DNA from: Clostridia bacterium | GTDB taxonomy: Bacteria > Bacillota > Clostridia > Christensenellales > CAG-138 | Direction of reading: 5' to 3' | Assembly (NCBI GenBank): GCA_016292635.1 | Contig: JAEDIC010000001.1 | Location: forward strand, 62,001 to 126,000 | Length of the DNA stretch: 64,000 nucleotides | Shown here: piece after piece, positions 25,535 to 35,900 of the stretch | Numbering within the stretch: the stretch's first letter is position 1 | Layout of the letters: every line of letters starts with the position of its first letter | The notes under the pieces: generated by a model | Databases searched by the model: none | Seen by the model: only the letters and a program-made list of their open reading frames with translations | Told to the model about the DNA's origin: nothing | Translations under genes and position numbers: made by a program

Positions 25535-25960
25535 TCACGAGACTCTTCCAAATGAAGGCTGCATACCGGAGACGCCGTTTTGCCTGCCGGTCTTCATGAT
25601 TTTATGACGGGTCTGCGCCGCAACAACGGCAATAAAGACCGAGCTTGTGGGGCGATCATATCGCAAATCTACAAAATGGCCGAACCACTCTGCTTTCTGG
25701 CTGGAAACGCTGCGTTCAAATGTGACACGGATAGCGTGTCGAATGGAACGCTCAATCATGGACTTATTGACGTGATGCTGTTCCGCAAGCGCAGTATAAA
25801 TGGATTTATTGCTTACCTTTCCTTCTGTTTCGAGTACGATGCTGATCGCATCATGCAGATAGTAGAACCCCTTTAAATGAGGCGGTACGCCGAGTTCCCA
25901 AAGGGTCTGCTCAATTATGAGCTGTTCCTCAAGAATGGCCGCGTTGTTGTTTAATTCCAT
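25535..25960 (-). CDS. orphan Spo0A C-terminal DNA-binding domain protein
   Basis: 141-residue protein that is nearly only the Spo0A effector domain. It shows ELGVPPHLKGFYYLHDAISI, then NKSMIERSIRHAIRVTFERS (recognition helix region) and the YDRPTSSVFIAVVAA tail, matching Spo0A (GVPAHIKGYxYLR; ...VERAIRHAIEVAW; GKPTNSEFIA). The receiver domain is missing by design, not by truncation: ATG at 25960 follows AGGGGGAT at good spacing. An upstream in-frame ATG at 25990 contains that ribosome site and is not used. It may bind 0A-like boxes independent of phosphorylation or be held by a partner. Target genes unknown. Confidence 0.85.
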   Translation of the reverse strand: MELNNNAAILEEQLIIEQTLWELGVPPHLKGFYYLHDAISIVLETEGKVSNKSIYTALAEQHHVNKSMIERSIRHAIRVTFERSVSSQKAEWFGHFVDLRYDRPTSSVFIAVVAAQTRHKIMKTGRQNGVSGMQPSFGRVS

Positions 25961-26081
25961 ATTTATCCCCCTGATATATTTTTGTTTCATTCATACGTAA
26001 TAAGATGGGCGTCTGCGGTTTATTGCCGTTCAGGGCGCAAGGCCCGCGTTTATCCGGCCCAGGCGCATAATGCGGATACCC

Positions 26082-26888
26082 TTATTTTGCGGAAAAATCG
26101 TCCCAGCGCGCGTGAGAAAATGAGAGAGACGCCAGGGTTTCCTCCGCCCAGGAATATTGGAACATATATTCCTCCGGTGGCTGCGCGCCGGGATTCTTCA
26201 GGTAGTCGTAATAATCGCACAGGACCTTTTCCGGCCGGATGTAGCACTGTCCGCGCTTACTGACGAAAATATCCGGTATGCCGTGTATGTCCAATGTATG
26301 GTGCAGCATCATAACGGCCTTGCGGTATCTCTTCTTTGCCTTTTCGTCATAGGGCTTATCCGGCCATAGCAGCTCGATTGCTTCCTCCATGGTAACACCG
26401 CAGCCGCGCTTGTCCACGCAAAGCGCGAGGAGTTCCTTGGATTTTGCGTTGGGGAAGTGGACGGGCGTCGCCTTAGCAAACACATCGAAACGACCGAAAG
26501 TACGTATCATAGTCTGTTTGAACTGGCGCGCCGAAAGCAGCTGCGCCCTTTCGATTGCCTCCAGAATGTCCTCCCGGTCGAAGGGTTTGCAGACATAATA
26601 ATCCGCCTTAATTCGCATGGCGTCGATATAGGCGTTTTCATGGCCGGTAACATAGATCAGAACTATTTTCGGATAAAGCTCGCGAAACTTTTTCCCCAGA
26701 TCAATGCCGTTCATTTTGGGCATTTCCACATCCAACAGGGCAAACTCGACGGCGTTCTTTCCTGCAAAATCCAGCGCTTCCATCGGATCGGTAAACTCTC
26801 CGACAATCTCAGCAAAGGGAGATGCCCCACAGATTTCATGCAGTATGTCCAGCGACAGCCGGTTATCATCTACAAGCAGCGTTTTCAT
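26082..26888 (-). CDS. response regulator with SARP-like (transcriptional activator) output domain
   Basis: About 268 residues. Receiver domain: KTLLVDDNRLS acidic pocket, phospho-Asp in FALLDVEMPKMNG, TGHE and Lys in YYVCKPFD. The output half is a winged helix of the OmpR/SARP type (RTFGRFDVFAKATPVHFPNA, then SKELLALCVDKRG, EEAIELLWPDKPYDEKAKKR and VMMLHHTLDIHGIPDIFVSK). ATG at 26888 is chosen with GAGG nine bases upstream; an ATG five codons earlier exists. It lies downstream of the hybrid kinase in the same direction and is its likely target. The promoter-proximal end is duplicated as a ruin at 27098-27128. Confidence 0.87.
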   Translation of the reverse strand: MKTLLVDDNRLSLDILHEICGASPFAEIVGEFTDPMEALDFAGKNAVEFALLDVEMPKMNGIDLGKKFRELYPKIVLIYVTGHENAYIDAMRIKADYYVCKPFDREDILEAIERAQLLSARQFKQTMIRTFGRFDVFAKATPVHFPNAKSKELLALCVDKRGCGVTMEEAIELLWPDKPYDEKAKKRYRKAVMMLHHTLDIHGIPDIFVSKRGQCYIRPEKVLCDYYDYLKNPGAQPPEEYMFQYSWAEETLASLSFSHARWDDFSAK

Positions 26889-27300
26889 GGTGCCATGCCT
26901 CATAGTTTTTAGAATCTGTATTAATTATTATTTTACATTGTATTATGTAAAGCACTACCATAAAGCTACCCTGAGACGAAGCCGACCATCCCTGTCAAAC
27001 GTGACCTCCTTTCCGCGGCAGCATAAGCAAATCATCGGCATTGTAACTATCTGGTTAACGCTCCAAAAAGCAGATCGCTAGGTAAAGGACGTATATAGCC
27101 GGTTATCATTTACAAGCGGTGTTTTTATTGTGAAAAGCCTCATAATCTTCAGAATTTGCTTTTATTCTTTCATTTTTTACATTATATCACGGGATGCGCT
27201 ACCATAGCGCTACCCCGCGCCGCCGGACGGAAATAGTTTTATTGCTGCGGCGGCACAGGCAGGTATATGGTAGCAATATCGGCTCTCTGGCTAGCGCTTC
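26859..27300. repeat. degenerate tandem duplication of the kinase-tail / regulator-head junction
   Basis: Bases 26859-27075 and 27099-27309 are related copies: CCGGTTATCATYTACAAGC at the start of each, then GCCTCATA, a T-rich stretch ending in TTTACATT, a GCTACC-containing segment and finally the kinase stop region. Both copies run from regulator codons ~1-10 through the intergenic DNA to the last kinase codons. The kinase/regulator pair was apparently tandemly duplicated and the middle deleted. No intact gene lies in 26889-27290. Confidence 0.65.
27055..27128 (-). pseudogene. fused remnant: regulator codons 1-10 next to kinase C-terminal codons
   Basis: Minus strand: IKTPLVNDNR (27128-27099) is the degenerate start of the response regulator (MKTLLVDDNR), its ATG changed to ATA. 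Immediately after, codons reading IYVLYLAICFLER and a stop at 27055 correspond to the kinase end MDILCQTICSLLKR. No translation is expected. It is the scar of the deleted middle of a duplicated kinase-regulator unit. Confidence 0.6.
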
Positions 27301-30269
27301 AAAAGAGAGCAGATGGTTTGACAAAGGATATCCATATCAACCGGCTTGGGAATATATGCGTTCATACCCGCATCCATCGCTTCCTGAACATCCTCGGAGA
27401 AAACGCTGGCCGTCATTGCAATAATTGGAATGGTATCTGCGTCTGGATGATTGCCTGCGCGAATGGTTCTTGTCGCCTCATAGCCGTTCATGCCAGGCAT
27501 CTGTACATCCATGAGGATCACGTCATAGCAGCCCGGCTCCGAACGCTCAAACATGGCGACGGCGTCCCGGCCATTGGTTGCGCGGCTGCAGCGGACGCCT
27601 TCCATATCCTGCAGCAGCTCGCTGAGAATTTCAGCGTTCAGATCGTTATCCTCCACGATCAGGAAGCGCAGTCCATCCAGCGGCGTACGCTCCTGAGGGC
27701 TTGCTCCGGACACATCCGTATGCAGCAGTCGCTCCAGGCTCTGCTGAAGGGTATAAGCGAAAAACGGCTTTGGAATAAACGCGTACAGTCCGGCTTCTCC
27801 GGCTATAAGGGGCGGCTTGTTAATGCCGCGGTCGGTCAGCAGCAGGATGGGTATTTCCGGCCCCACCACATTCCGAATGAGCTGAGCGTCCTCTGTGTCG
27901 CCCGGGCCGCAAGTCTCCATATCCAGCAGCACCACATGAAAACCCTGCTGACATGCTTGCGCATACACCGCGGTATCCACAGCCTGCGCTCCATCGGCAA
28001 CATAAGTTACCTCAATACCCACTTCAGCCATCGCACTCTGAATCTGCCGGCAGACGGTCTCGCTGCCGCTCACTGCCAGCAGGCGGCTGATACCGTGCGT
28101 CTGCCAGAAGCGGGCGTCATGGGCTTCATCCGCTATTATCAGGGGAAGCTCAACGCAAAATGTAGTGCCTGTGCCCTTAACGCTGTCTACGGAGATGGTT
28201 CCGCCCATCAGGCTCACGAGACTTTTTGTAATGGCCATTCCAAGGCCGGTGCCTTGCGGTTGGCTGGCAGAGCCGCTCGATTCTCGGGCGAACATATCAA
28301 ATACACGCTCTGCAAAATCGGGGTCCATGCCGATACCGTTGTCGCTTACAATGAATTCCAAGCGCACAGTATTCCTGGCGCCGGAAGAAAGCCGCCGCAC
28401 AGAAAACACAATACATCCGTTCGGCGGCGTATATTTTATAGCGTTGGTCAACAGATTCAGCAGAATCTGGCTGATCCGTTCCATATCGCCCTGAAGCCGT
28501 TCCGGCACATCATCGGATATGCGGACGGTCAGCTTGTGCCCCTTGGCGTGAAGCTGGGGCTGAATGATGTCCAGCACGCGACGGATCAGCTCTGGAAAGA
28601 TAAATGCGTTAATGTTCAGGCTGGTATTGCCGCTTTCTATCATGGACATATCGAGCACGTCGCTAATCAGGCTGAGAAGATGCTGTCCGGAGGAAGCGAT
28701 CTTGCGGGTATGTTCCCTCACTTTGCCAGGCTTGTCGGCATCGCGCGCCAATAGAGCGGAGAGCCCGGTGATAGCGTTGATCGGCGTACGAATGTCATGG
28801 CTTATATTGGAAAGAAAAGTACTCTTTGCGCGATTGGCAGTACGGGAATCCTCCAATGCCTGCCGGAGGTTTTGCGTCATTTGTTTTTCTTGCGTGCGGT
28901 CGGAAAACTCAAAAACAAATTTTTCCGACTCCTGAATGGATGTATGATAAACGCGGATACGGAACCAGCGGCGGTCTCCCGTTTTGCCGTGGACATATTC
29001 CCGCTCCATCTCCAGACATTCTCCCATTGGGATTTCGGAAAGGAATGTGTCGAGGCGTCCGGAACTCTGTATCCCGAACGATTCAAATACCCGGGTATCC
29101 CGTTTGGCCGCTTCCGGAGATATTCCCGCCAGCGGCTCAATGTTTGGGCTTATGTATTCGATCTGCATCCCCTCGGGATTGAGCATGATAAAAATATCGT
29201 TTACGTTGCTGGACAGGATGCTGAACAGCTGCTCACGATACTGGATCTCCAGATCTTTTTTATACAGGATTTGACGGTTGCGCGCCACCAGAAAATAAAT
29301 AGTGCTCCCAAGGATCAGCCCTGCCAGCGCCACCACAGCGCCCAAGGTAAGCCTTTGGAGCCTGTTCATACTTGCGTTTACCACTTTTTGCGGCACGAGT
29401 CCGAGTACCATCCAGCCTTGCGTGCCAACCGGTTGATAGTTGAGATAATACGCCCCGTTATCCATCTGGCAGGCAATTGTGCCGGAGCCCCCTCGGGCAA
29501 AGACTGCCTTCAAATCATCAATCTCCCTATCGCTCATTGTGGAATGTATTCTCAGCCAATGAAAGAAGTTCCAGGAGACTTGCTCGGTGTCGGCGGCGTT
29601 ATGAATCAGTACGCGACCGTCGGAATAGACCACATAGCTGCTGGATTTGCCGTTAAAAGAGTCGGTATCCAGCGTGGATATCATATCGCTGTTATTGAAG
29701 CTCATGGCCAGCGCAACATAGGAAAAACCATCGTAGACATTTGGCTCTGCGGGCACGGCAAACACGGTTAAGTTGGCGCTGCCGGGCAGAGTGGCGTCTA
29801 CGATTACGCTCTTGCCATATAGAATCAAGTCTGAGAGTTTATCCTGAAAGTCGATATAGCCGGTTTCACCGCTTGGCGTCTTATAATTACCATCCCTGGA
29901 AATAAAAAAGCATTCAGTAAATCCCCATGTCTTTTTTTCCTCCTGCAGGTAGGAGCATACTTCCTCCGCACAGCCCTCCTGCATTCTATTTCCCAGATAA
30001 GGGCGCCAGCTATTCATGATGTTAAAATTGGTCTGTATCAGATTGGAAAAGGCGCTGTTGACCTGGGTATAGATCTCGTTCAGATGGCTGACGCTTTCTT
30101 CGCGTATCATCTGTGATACAAAGTTCAGATATGGCAGTCCTATCCCGGCTATCGCTATCAGGCAGACCACAAGGACCGCAGCGGCGTCACGCCGTTTTTT
30201 TATAGGTGCGATACCCTTTCTTTTCCGTTTCGCCGACGATGTTGCGCCGGCGTGCTGTACGGGCCGCAT
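27291..30269 (-). CDS. hybrid sensor histidine kinase with two receiver domains
   Basis: 992 residues. A first membrane helix (~29-50), an extracytoplasmic sensor of Cache type (~55-310), a second helix (~315-340), a PAS domain (~355-470), HisKA with phospho-His in SNISHDIRTPINAITGL (~490), HATPase with N-box NLLTNAIKYTPPNG and VSDNGIGMD, G-boxes GTGLGMAI, then two receivers. The first receiver lacks the acidic pair (LLAVSGSET) and is probably non-catalytic. The second is canonical (FLIVEDND, ILMDVQMPGMNG, MTAS, IPKP). No Hpt is attached; one is encoded at 25087. Starts 6 bases from the lipoprotein stop, so co-transcribed with that likely ligand sensor. Confidence 0.92.
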   Translation of the reverse strand: MRPVQHAGATSSAKRKRKGIAPIKKRRDAAAVLVVCLIAIAGIGLPYLNFVSQMIREESVSHLNEIYTQVNSAFSNLIQTNFNIMNSWRPYLGNRMQEGCAEEVCSYLQEEKKTWGFTECFFISRDGNYKTPSGETGYIDFQDKLSDLILYGKSVIVDATLPGSANLTVFAVPAEPNVYDGFSYVALAMSFNNSDMISTLDTDSFNGKSSSYVVYSDGRVLIHNAADTEQVSWNFFHWLRIHSTMSDREIDDLKAVFARGGSGTIACQMDNGAYYLNYQPVGTQGWMVLGLVPQKVVNASMNRLQRLTLGAVVALAGLILGSTIYFLVARNRQILYKKDLEIQYREQLFSILSSNVNDIFIMLNPEGMQIEYISPNIEPLAGISPEAAKRDTRVFESFGIQSSGRLDTFLSEIPMGECLEMEREYVHGKTGDRRWFRIRVYHTSIQESEKFVFEFSDRTQEKQMTQNLRQALEDSRTANRAKSTFLSNISHDIRTPINAITGLSALLARDADKPGKVREHTRKIASSGQHLLSLISDVLDMSMIESGNTSLNINAFIFPELIRRVLDIIQPQLHAKGHKLTVRISDDVPERLQGDMERISQILLNLLTNAIKYTPPNGCIVFSVRRLSSGARNTVRLEFIVSDNGIGMDPDFAERVFDMFARESSGSASQPQGTGLGMAITKSLVSLMGGTISVDSVKGTGTTFCVELPLIIADEAHDARFWQTHGISRLLAVSGSETVCRQIQSAMAEVGIEVTYVADGAQAVDTAVYAQACQQGFHVVLLDMETCGPGDTEDAQLIRNVVGPEIPILLLTDRGINKPPLIAGEAGLYAFIPKPFFAYTLQQSLERLLHTDVSGASPQERTPLDGLRFLIVEDNDLNAEILSELLQDMEGVRCSRATNGRDAVAMFERSEPGCYDVILMDVQMPGMNGYEATRTIRAGNHPDADTIPIIAMTASVFSEDVQEAMDAGMNAYIPKPVDMDILCQTICSLLKR

Positions 30270-30275
30270 TGCCGG

Positions 30276-32141
30276 TCATCCCAGCACCGCATACGGTGTG
30301 GGTTTAGAGAGCCCGCCGTGGGAGAGGGCTTCCTGCAGAATATTGGCAACGGGTTTTTCCAGAGGTATAAGGCGGGAACCTGGCGCCTCGGGGAAGGCCC
30401 GGTTTACCTGGAAGCCGAGAGAACCCCATACCATCACATGGTATACGGAGTCGTCTGCAAGCGGCTCTCCGTTGACCGTTACGTTACCGAGGGAGAAAGA
30501 GCCGTCCCCGTTGTCATTCATGGTATATTCCATATGGCTCATCACAGGCACCAGGCTCAAATCGGAGATTTGGCTGGAGCCATCCTCCGCCGGCTCCATG
30601 GCCCATTTGAGAATTTCCCGAATCTCGGCACCGGTAGCCTCCAGCTCATAGGCGGTCACGCCCTTGCTGGATATCAGCCAGCAGAGCTGCTGCCAAGTGT
30701 ACTCGCCTACGAAAACATCGGAGGAGAGCAGCAAGCCAAACCCGATAAGGGCGTCTGCCCGCACTTCCCGGCACAGGGTGTTGGCTACGGCGGAGACGGC
30801 ACGGCTGCCTCCCCATTCCTCATCGAACCGATACGCATAATGTGTATCTATACTGGCGACGACTTCCGTATCCACCTCGCCCGCAGGAGCGCCAAGCTGT
30901 GCATTGAACGCCGCATAAGCGTCTTCTGCCGTATACTCGCCGGCCACCATTTTCTGGCCGACCATTTGAGAGATGGAGAAAAACTCGTTGGACGCCAGGC
31001 GCTGATAAAGATGGTTGCGCTGGATACAGGAACGAATGTTGTCGAATGGCTCCGGCAGCACAAAGTCCACGCCCTTTCGATAGGACACGACCACGCCGCT
31101 TCCCGAAATGGCGGATTGACCTTCCTGACTGAAGATTTTATCCAATACCGCCATAACATTTTTATACTTTTCCTCGTTCTCCGCAACATGCTTGTTTACG
31201 GCCAGCTGGAAATTCGGATAGGTCAGTATCCAGTTGTCCGATTCGGTATCTCCAAAATACGGAAGAAAAGCAAGCTGCATGCCAAGACTCTCCGAGCCGT
31301 AGATGAGATCGCCGCCGGTACCCCTAAGCATGGCGGCTTTCCCTTCCCGAAACAGCCCCGTGGCCTCTGAAAAAGACATATGGGCGTCCTCCGGTTCTGC
31401 ATGGGTGTCTTTCAGAAACCGTTCAAACCGCGTAAAGACTTCGGGCCAAATCTGGTTGTCCAGAAATGTCACCTCATCTACGCCGGCGCTCTCATATTGC
31501 CTGCGCCAAAGCGTGCCCTCCAGGCGCATCAGATCGGGGATGGCGCAGCCCTGCATGATTTCGAGATTGGTATAATCATAGTCATAGTCGGTGACAAAGC
31601 ACCGGTAGCCGTTGGCTTCCAGTACGTCGCAGCATTGGACGAACTCAGTATAGTTGGAAGGCAGCTCCAGCCCACATTCCCCAAAGATAGCCGTATTGGC
31701 GATGATACCGTCCAGTTCGCCGCACATAGGCAGCCATCTGACTGTGCCGTCGGTAAAACGGTTGCTTTCAAGGTAAACGGTATAGAAGGAGCCGGCCAGA
31801 TCTGTCTCGCTCAGGTCAAGTATCTCGTTGTTAATCGCCGCCGCGTCGTTGAGCGAGAACCGCCGGCAGGTTATGATATCGGGCAGCGCACCCCGCTCAT
31901 GGAGATAGGCATAGAAATCAATGTTATTGTGACCCACGACAAAATCAAAATCCAAATCAGGAAACGCCTCCCGCAGCAGCTTGGACAGCCTGCCGCAGAG
32001 CGAGATGTCCCATAGATAGATGCTGATAGTCTGGTCGTCCGTCTTTGCCGCTCCCTGCGCAACATGATCGGCGCTGCAGCCCAGAAGACATCCTACACAC
32101 AGAAGCACACAAAGCAATGAAGTAAAGAAATGCTTTTTCAT
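30276..32141 (-). CDS. binding-protein-like lipoprotein with 5'-nucleotidase C-terminal-like domain
   Basis: 621 residues. Lipoprotein signal with Cys at ~22 (CVGCLLGCSADH). The first ~420 residues follow the family-1 solute-binding fold (ISIYLWDISLCGRLSKLLRE, PDIITCRRFSLNDAAA, SFSEATGLFREGKAAMLRGT, SGVVVSYRKGVDF). The last ~190 resemble the 5'-nucleotidase C-terminal domain: ALIGFGLLLSSDVFVGEYTW, then GAEIREILKWAM and VTVNGEPLADDSVYHVMVWG. No ABC permease is adjacent; instead the next gene, 6 bases on, is the hybrid kinase. It therefore probably presents a ligand to the kinase's outer domain rather than feeding a transporter. The ligand is unknown. Confidence 0.75.
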   Translation of the reverse strand: MKKHFFTSLLCVLLCVGCLLGCSADHVAQGAAKTDDQTISIYLWDISLCGRLSKLLREAFPDLDFDFVVGHNNIDFYAYLHERGALPDIITCRRFSLNDAAAINNEILDLSETDLAGSFYTVYLESNRFTDGTVRWLPMCGELDGIIANTAIFGECGLELPSNYTEFVQCCDVLEANGYRCFVTDYDYDYTNLEIMQGCAIPDLMRLEGTLWRRQYESAGVDEVTFLDNQIWPEVFTRFERFLKDTHAEPEDAHMSFSEATGLFREGKAAMLRGTGGDLIYGSESLGMQLAFLPYFGDTESDNWILTYPNFQLAVNKHVAENEEKYKNVMAVLDKIFSQEGQSAISGSGVVVSYRKGVDFVLPEPFDNIRSCIQRNHLYQRLASNEFFSISQMVGQKMVAGEYTAEDAYAAFNAQLGAPAGEVDTEVVASIDTHYAYRFDEEWGGSRAVSAVANTLCREVRADALIGFGLLLSSDVFVGEYTWQQLCWLISSKGVTAYELEATGAEIREILKWAMEPAEDGSSQISDLSLVPVMSHMEYTMNDNGDGSFSLGNVTVNGEPLADDSVYHVMVWGSLGFQVNRAFPEAPGSRLIPLEKPVANILQEALSHGGLSKPTPYAVLG

Positions 32142-32519
32142 ATGGATTCTCTCTTTGGTTTGATATTGATAATATTGGTCGGACGTTAATTATTTGTTAT
32201 AAGTATTATTGTTGACCTATATATTTTACATCTTTAGAAAAGCATTGTCCATGTTATCAAAAAATTTTTCTTTTTTGTCGAAAAAAGTTAGGCAGCATCC
32301 CGTATGATATCCGCAAGCGCCGGTATGATGATAATGGAATATTATTATGTAAACATAGGGGGCTGCTGCCGATAATAACAAAGTAATTAAGAAAGTTACT
32401 TTGAGTTATTGTTTGGATAGCTCAGATATTCCTCCAAAGACATTACTGCGCAAACCTTAACGGCCTTGCGCTGTTTTTCTTTTACCCATGAACGAAATGT
32501 AAACGATGCTCCATTAGCG
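32142..32519. other. intergenic stretch without recognisable gene
   Basis: AT-rich divergent region between the kinase operon and blaI. I see no coding frame of note and no convincing hairpin terminator. It must hold the minus-strand promoter for the lipoprotein-kinase operon, but no clear -35/-10 pair stands out. Confidence 0.5.
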
Positions 32520-32548
32520 TTGACGGTATGTCAAATATAGATTATATT
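32520..32548 (+). promoter_or_regulatory. promoter of blaI-blaR1-like operon
   Basis: -35 TTGACG, 17-bp spacer, -10 TATATT, with the ATG of blaI 44 bases downstream. BlaI-family repressors normally bind dyads over their own promoter; no perfect TACA-N-TGTA dyad is obvious here. Confidence 0.65.
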
Positions 32549-32591
32549 TATAAGCACAAGCTTGATAATGCTGCTAATGGAGGTTTTGAAT

Positions 32592-32984
32592 ATGAAGGAC
32601 ACACTCAATCCCAATGAATGGATCGTGATGGAAGCTCTGTGGGCAGAAAGCCCCGCCACCCTTGGCGAGACCATCGCCCGCATAGGCGAGCGTGCCAACT
32701 GGAACTACAAGACCTATCAATCATATGTAAACGTGCTGGAAAAGAAGGGCTACGTCTCTTCCGTAAAGCGTGGCCGGGACAAGTTCTACTCTCCCGCCGT
32801 ATCCCGTGAGGAGTGCATCGCCAAGGAAAGCCGCGCAATCCTCGGCAGGATGGAATCCCGCTCACTGGGCCTGATGGTAACAAGCATGGTGCGGGAGGGA
32901 GACCTTTCCAAGGGCGACAGGCTGGAGCTTATGGAAATGCTGGAGCGGATGCTCAAGGAGGAGCAGGATGGAAAGGATAGTTGA
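32592..32984 (+). CDS. blaI: BlaI/MecI/CopY-family repressor
   Basis: 130-residue winged-helix repressor. It opens LNPNEWIVMEALWAESPATL, then NWNYKTYQSYVNVLEKKGYV (recognition helix and wing) and VKRGRDKFYSPAVSREE, as in BlaI. The C-terminal dimerisation region ends with LMEMLERMLKEEQ. ATG at 32592 with GGAGG 8 bases upstream is chosen over an in-frame ATG 30 bases earlier. It overlaps the M56 gene by 17 bases, the usual repressor-sensor pairing in which the protease destroys the repressor. A broken copy of this gene sits at 5611. Confidence 0.94.
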   Translation: MKDTLNPNEWIVMEALWAESPATLGETIARIGERANWNYKTYQSYVNVLEKKGYVSSVKRGRDKFYSPAVSREECIAKESRAILGRMESRSLGLMVTSMVREGDLSKGDRLELMEMLERMLKEEQDGKDS

Positions 32985-35900
32985 TATTCTCATAGAGGTC
33001 AGCCTCTATTCCGCCGTAATCACGGCCTTCATGCTGCTGTTTCGGGCGGTGTTCAAAAAGCGCATTTCCCCCAAAGTGCAGTATGCAATGTGGCTGCTGC
33101 TGGTGCTGCGGCTGATGCTGCCCGTCACCATCGAAAGCGGCTTCTATATTGAAAACATACTGCCGGAGCGCCCCGCCCCTGTGGTACAGCAGGAAAGTGT
33201 TTTTGAAATAGAAGCCCCTGTGATAGATGCTGCTCCTGTGATAATTAAGCCTGCCACCGATGTACAAATTGATAACACATGGACTCCCGAGGAGAGCTCT
33301 CCCGCCATCCCACAGAAGATGCCCGAAAGTGCACCTTCGGCAGTTCCCGAAGAAATCGAACCTGCCCATGATATCAACTGGCGCCTTGTGGCCTTCTGGG
33401 TATGGGCAGCGGGAGCAATGATATTCAGCATATGGATGATGATAGTAAAGCTGCGTTTTTACGAGGATATGCAGCGGCACACCACCTCCGTGTCTCCCCG
33501 AGTATACGCCATATATGACGAATGTTGTGCTGCCCTCAATGTAAAGCCCCTCACCATGTGGGCGGTGGACAGAGCCATATCCCCCGGCATAGCCTTCTTC
33601 ACATACCCTGTGCTGCTGCTCCCCGCCTCCATGGACGGGGACGAGGATAAACTTCGCTATGCTTTTCTCCACGAGCTGACACACAAAAAGCGGTATGATC
33701 ACTATATGACCGTGCTCTTGAACGTGTTGCGTATACTGTATTGGTTCAATCCTGCGGTGCACATCGGCTTTGCCGAGATGCGTGCCGATATGGAGACCGC
33801 CTGCGACGCTGATGTTATCGCATTCGTAGGCAAGGAACAGAAGCGGGGCTATCTCACAGCCATTTTGGAGCTGTTCTCCTACGCCACCCGCCCCCAGCTG
33901 GGCATGAGCCAGGCAAGCTCCCGCCGCATGGCAAAGCGCCGCATGAAGGGTACGTTCATGCGGGAGCGCACCACCTTCCTTGGCAGGGCTGCGGCGCTGA
34001 TGCTTGCGGCAATAATGCTGGTTGGCTGCTTCACCACGGCGTGCCAGAGCGCGCCTGTTGGGGTGGAAGAACCCCCCGAGTTTGAGGCTGTTGACACCCA
34101 AACAGAGCCCCTTATCGATATAGACGGCGACGGCATTGAAGATACCATCATCGTCGATACAGATAATACATCCGATAAAAACTTCGACCCTGAAAACGCA
34201 AAGGCCACCTTAACGGTCGAACTTGGCAGCGGGGAAACAATAACCCGGGAAATCCCCGGCTGGTGGCAGAATGCAGAATACCACACCGCTGACTTCGACT
34301 CTGACAACAGAACCGACATTGCCCTTATGCTATGGGCAGGCGGCAGCAACTATGATGCAACCAACGTATACGTTTACCATATGGGAAACAGCAAGCTCAC
34401 AGAGCTTGCAAAGAACGTCATTACAAATGACGCCATCACCTATGACCAGAGCAAATATTCTGCTTTAAACGGCGAAAACACCCATTGGGTAAGCGGCGGC
34501 ACAGTAATAAAGGACGTCGAAAAAACCGCGCTGCGGCTGCGCCAAATCCTCGATTATGACCCCGGCGCAGGGATAACCACCGCATATTACACCAATTTGG
34601 TATGGAACGGCAACGGCTGGCTCATAGAAAGCATGGAAATAGGCGAAGCCTTTGGGGAGGAGCAGGTTTATCCCGATACTCTGCAATATGCGCCGGCGAT
34701 CCCCGACCCCATCGACACCCTTTCCGACATGGACCTGCTCATATATTCCTCGCTGACAAACAGCAGCAAGGCTTACGCCCTGCCCCGCACCCTCAGTGGC
34801 AACGATCTTTCCACAAGCATATGGGATAATATTCTGCTGACTGTAAATGACAGATATTTTGACGGGAAGCCCTACGATGCGGCAGGTGCGGCATATAACG
34901 TGGTAGCTGTAAGTCTTGACAAAGAGGGAAATATAGATGTATATCTGATTTTCACATATCGTCAATATATAATTTTGAATGATGAATTGTCTGTGGATGG
35001 CGAACTGAACTGTGCTGTTATTTGGCACTATAAGGAAAATGAAAACGGAGAAATAGAGTTTGTTCGCGTAACATGGCCCGAAAAAGATGGCGACGGATAC
35101 GCAAGCTCCATCAAAAAAAACTGGCCCGAAGATTTGCAGAAATATGCTGAATTTTCGCCTGATTCCATTGGCCGCGCAGAGCGCCTGAAAGCTATAGATG
35201 AGCAGATAGCCATTTCAATGGATAATACCACAAACGTAGGCTCTCTCCTTGGCATCATAACCTCAAGCCCCAAGGGGTCCTCTGCCCGTATTGACTACAT
35301 CAACGAGCATGTGGGCGAATACGGTCAGCTTTGCGCCATGGGCCGCAGGGCAGTGGGCCATTTTATGCCCAGGTTTGAGAAGGGCTACGAAACAGGTTTG
35401 GAAGGGCAGATAATGGCCGCGGTGCTCAACGCCCTTACCGGTATAGGCTTGGTTTACGATCATGCCAACGGACAGGAGTGGTACGATGCCAACAGGAATG
35501 AAATTCTGGCATATATGAGATTGGCGGATGAAAAAGCCGCCCTCCGTGATGCCATACTCAGGCTGTACCCGCTGGCGGATGAGATAGCCGAAAAGGGATT
35601 TGCCGCAATACCGGGGCAGGGCTGGCTTGAAGAAAGCAAAGCACTGTTCCAAACCGTTGGCTTGCGCCTTGCAGGTGCAGGTGGGGCGGTGATGGACTAC
35701 TTAGGTTATACCGTTGAGGCCCCCGATAAGTATTGCAGTAATGACCTTTGTCACATGTACGCCGCAGTGCTGTTCGCCGTCGTTCCGAATCTCTATGAGA
35801 TAGACATTGGCAATTCCGACTATATCACATACAACACCTATCTGGACGAGGAGCATGAACATCTCCTTGCCACCGCCGTTGGCGATGTAATCTCTCGAGA

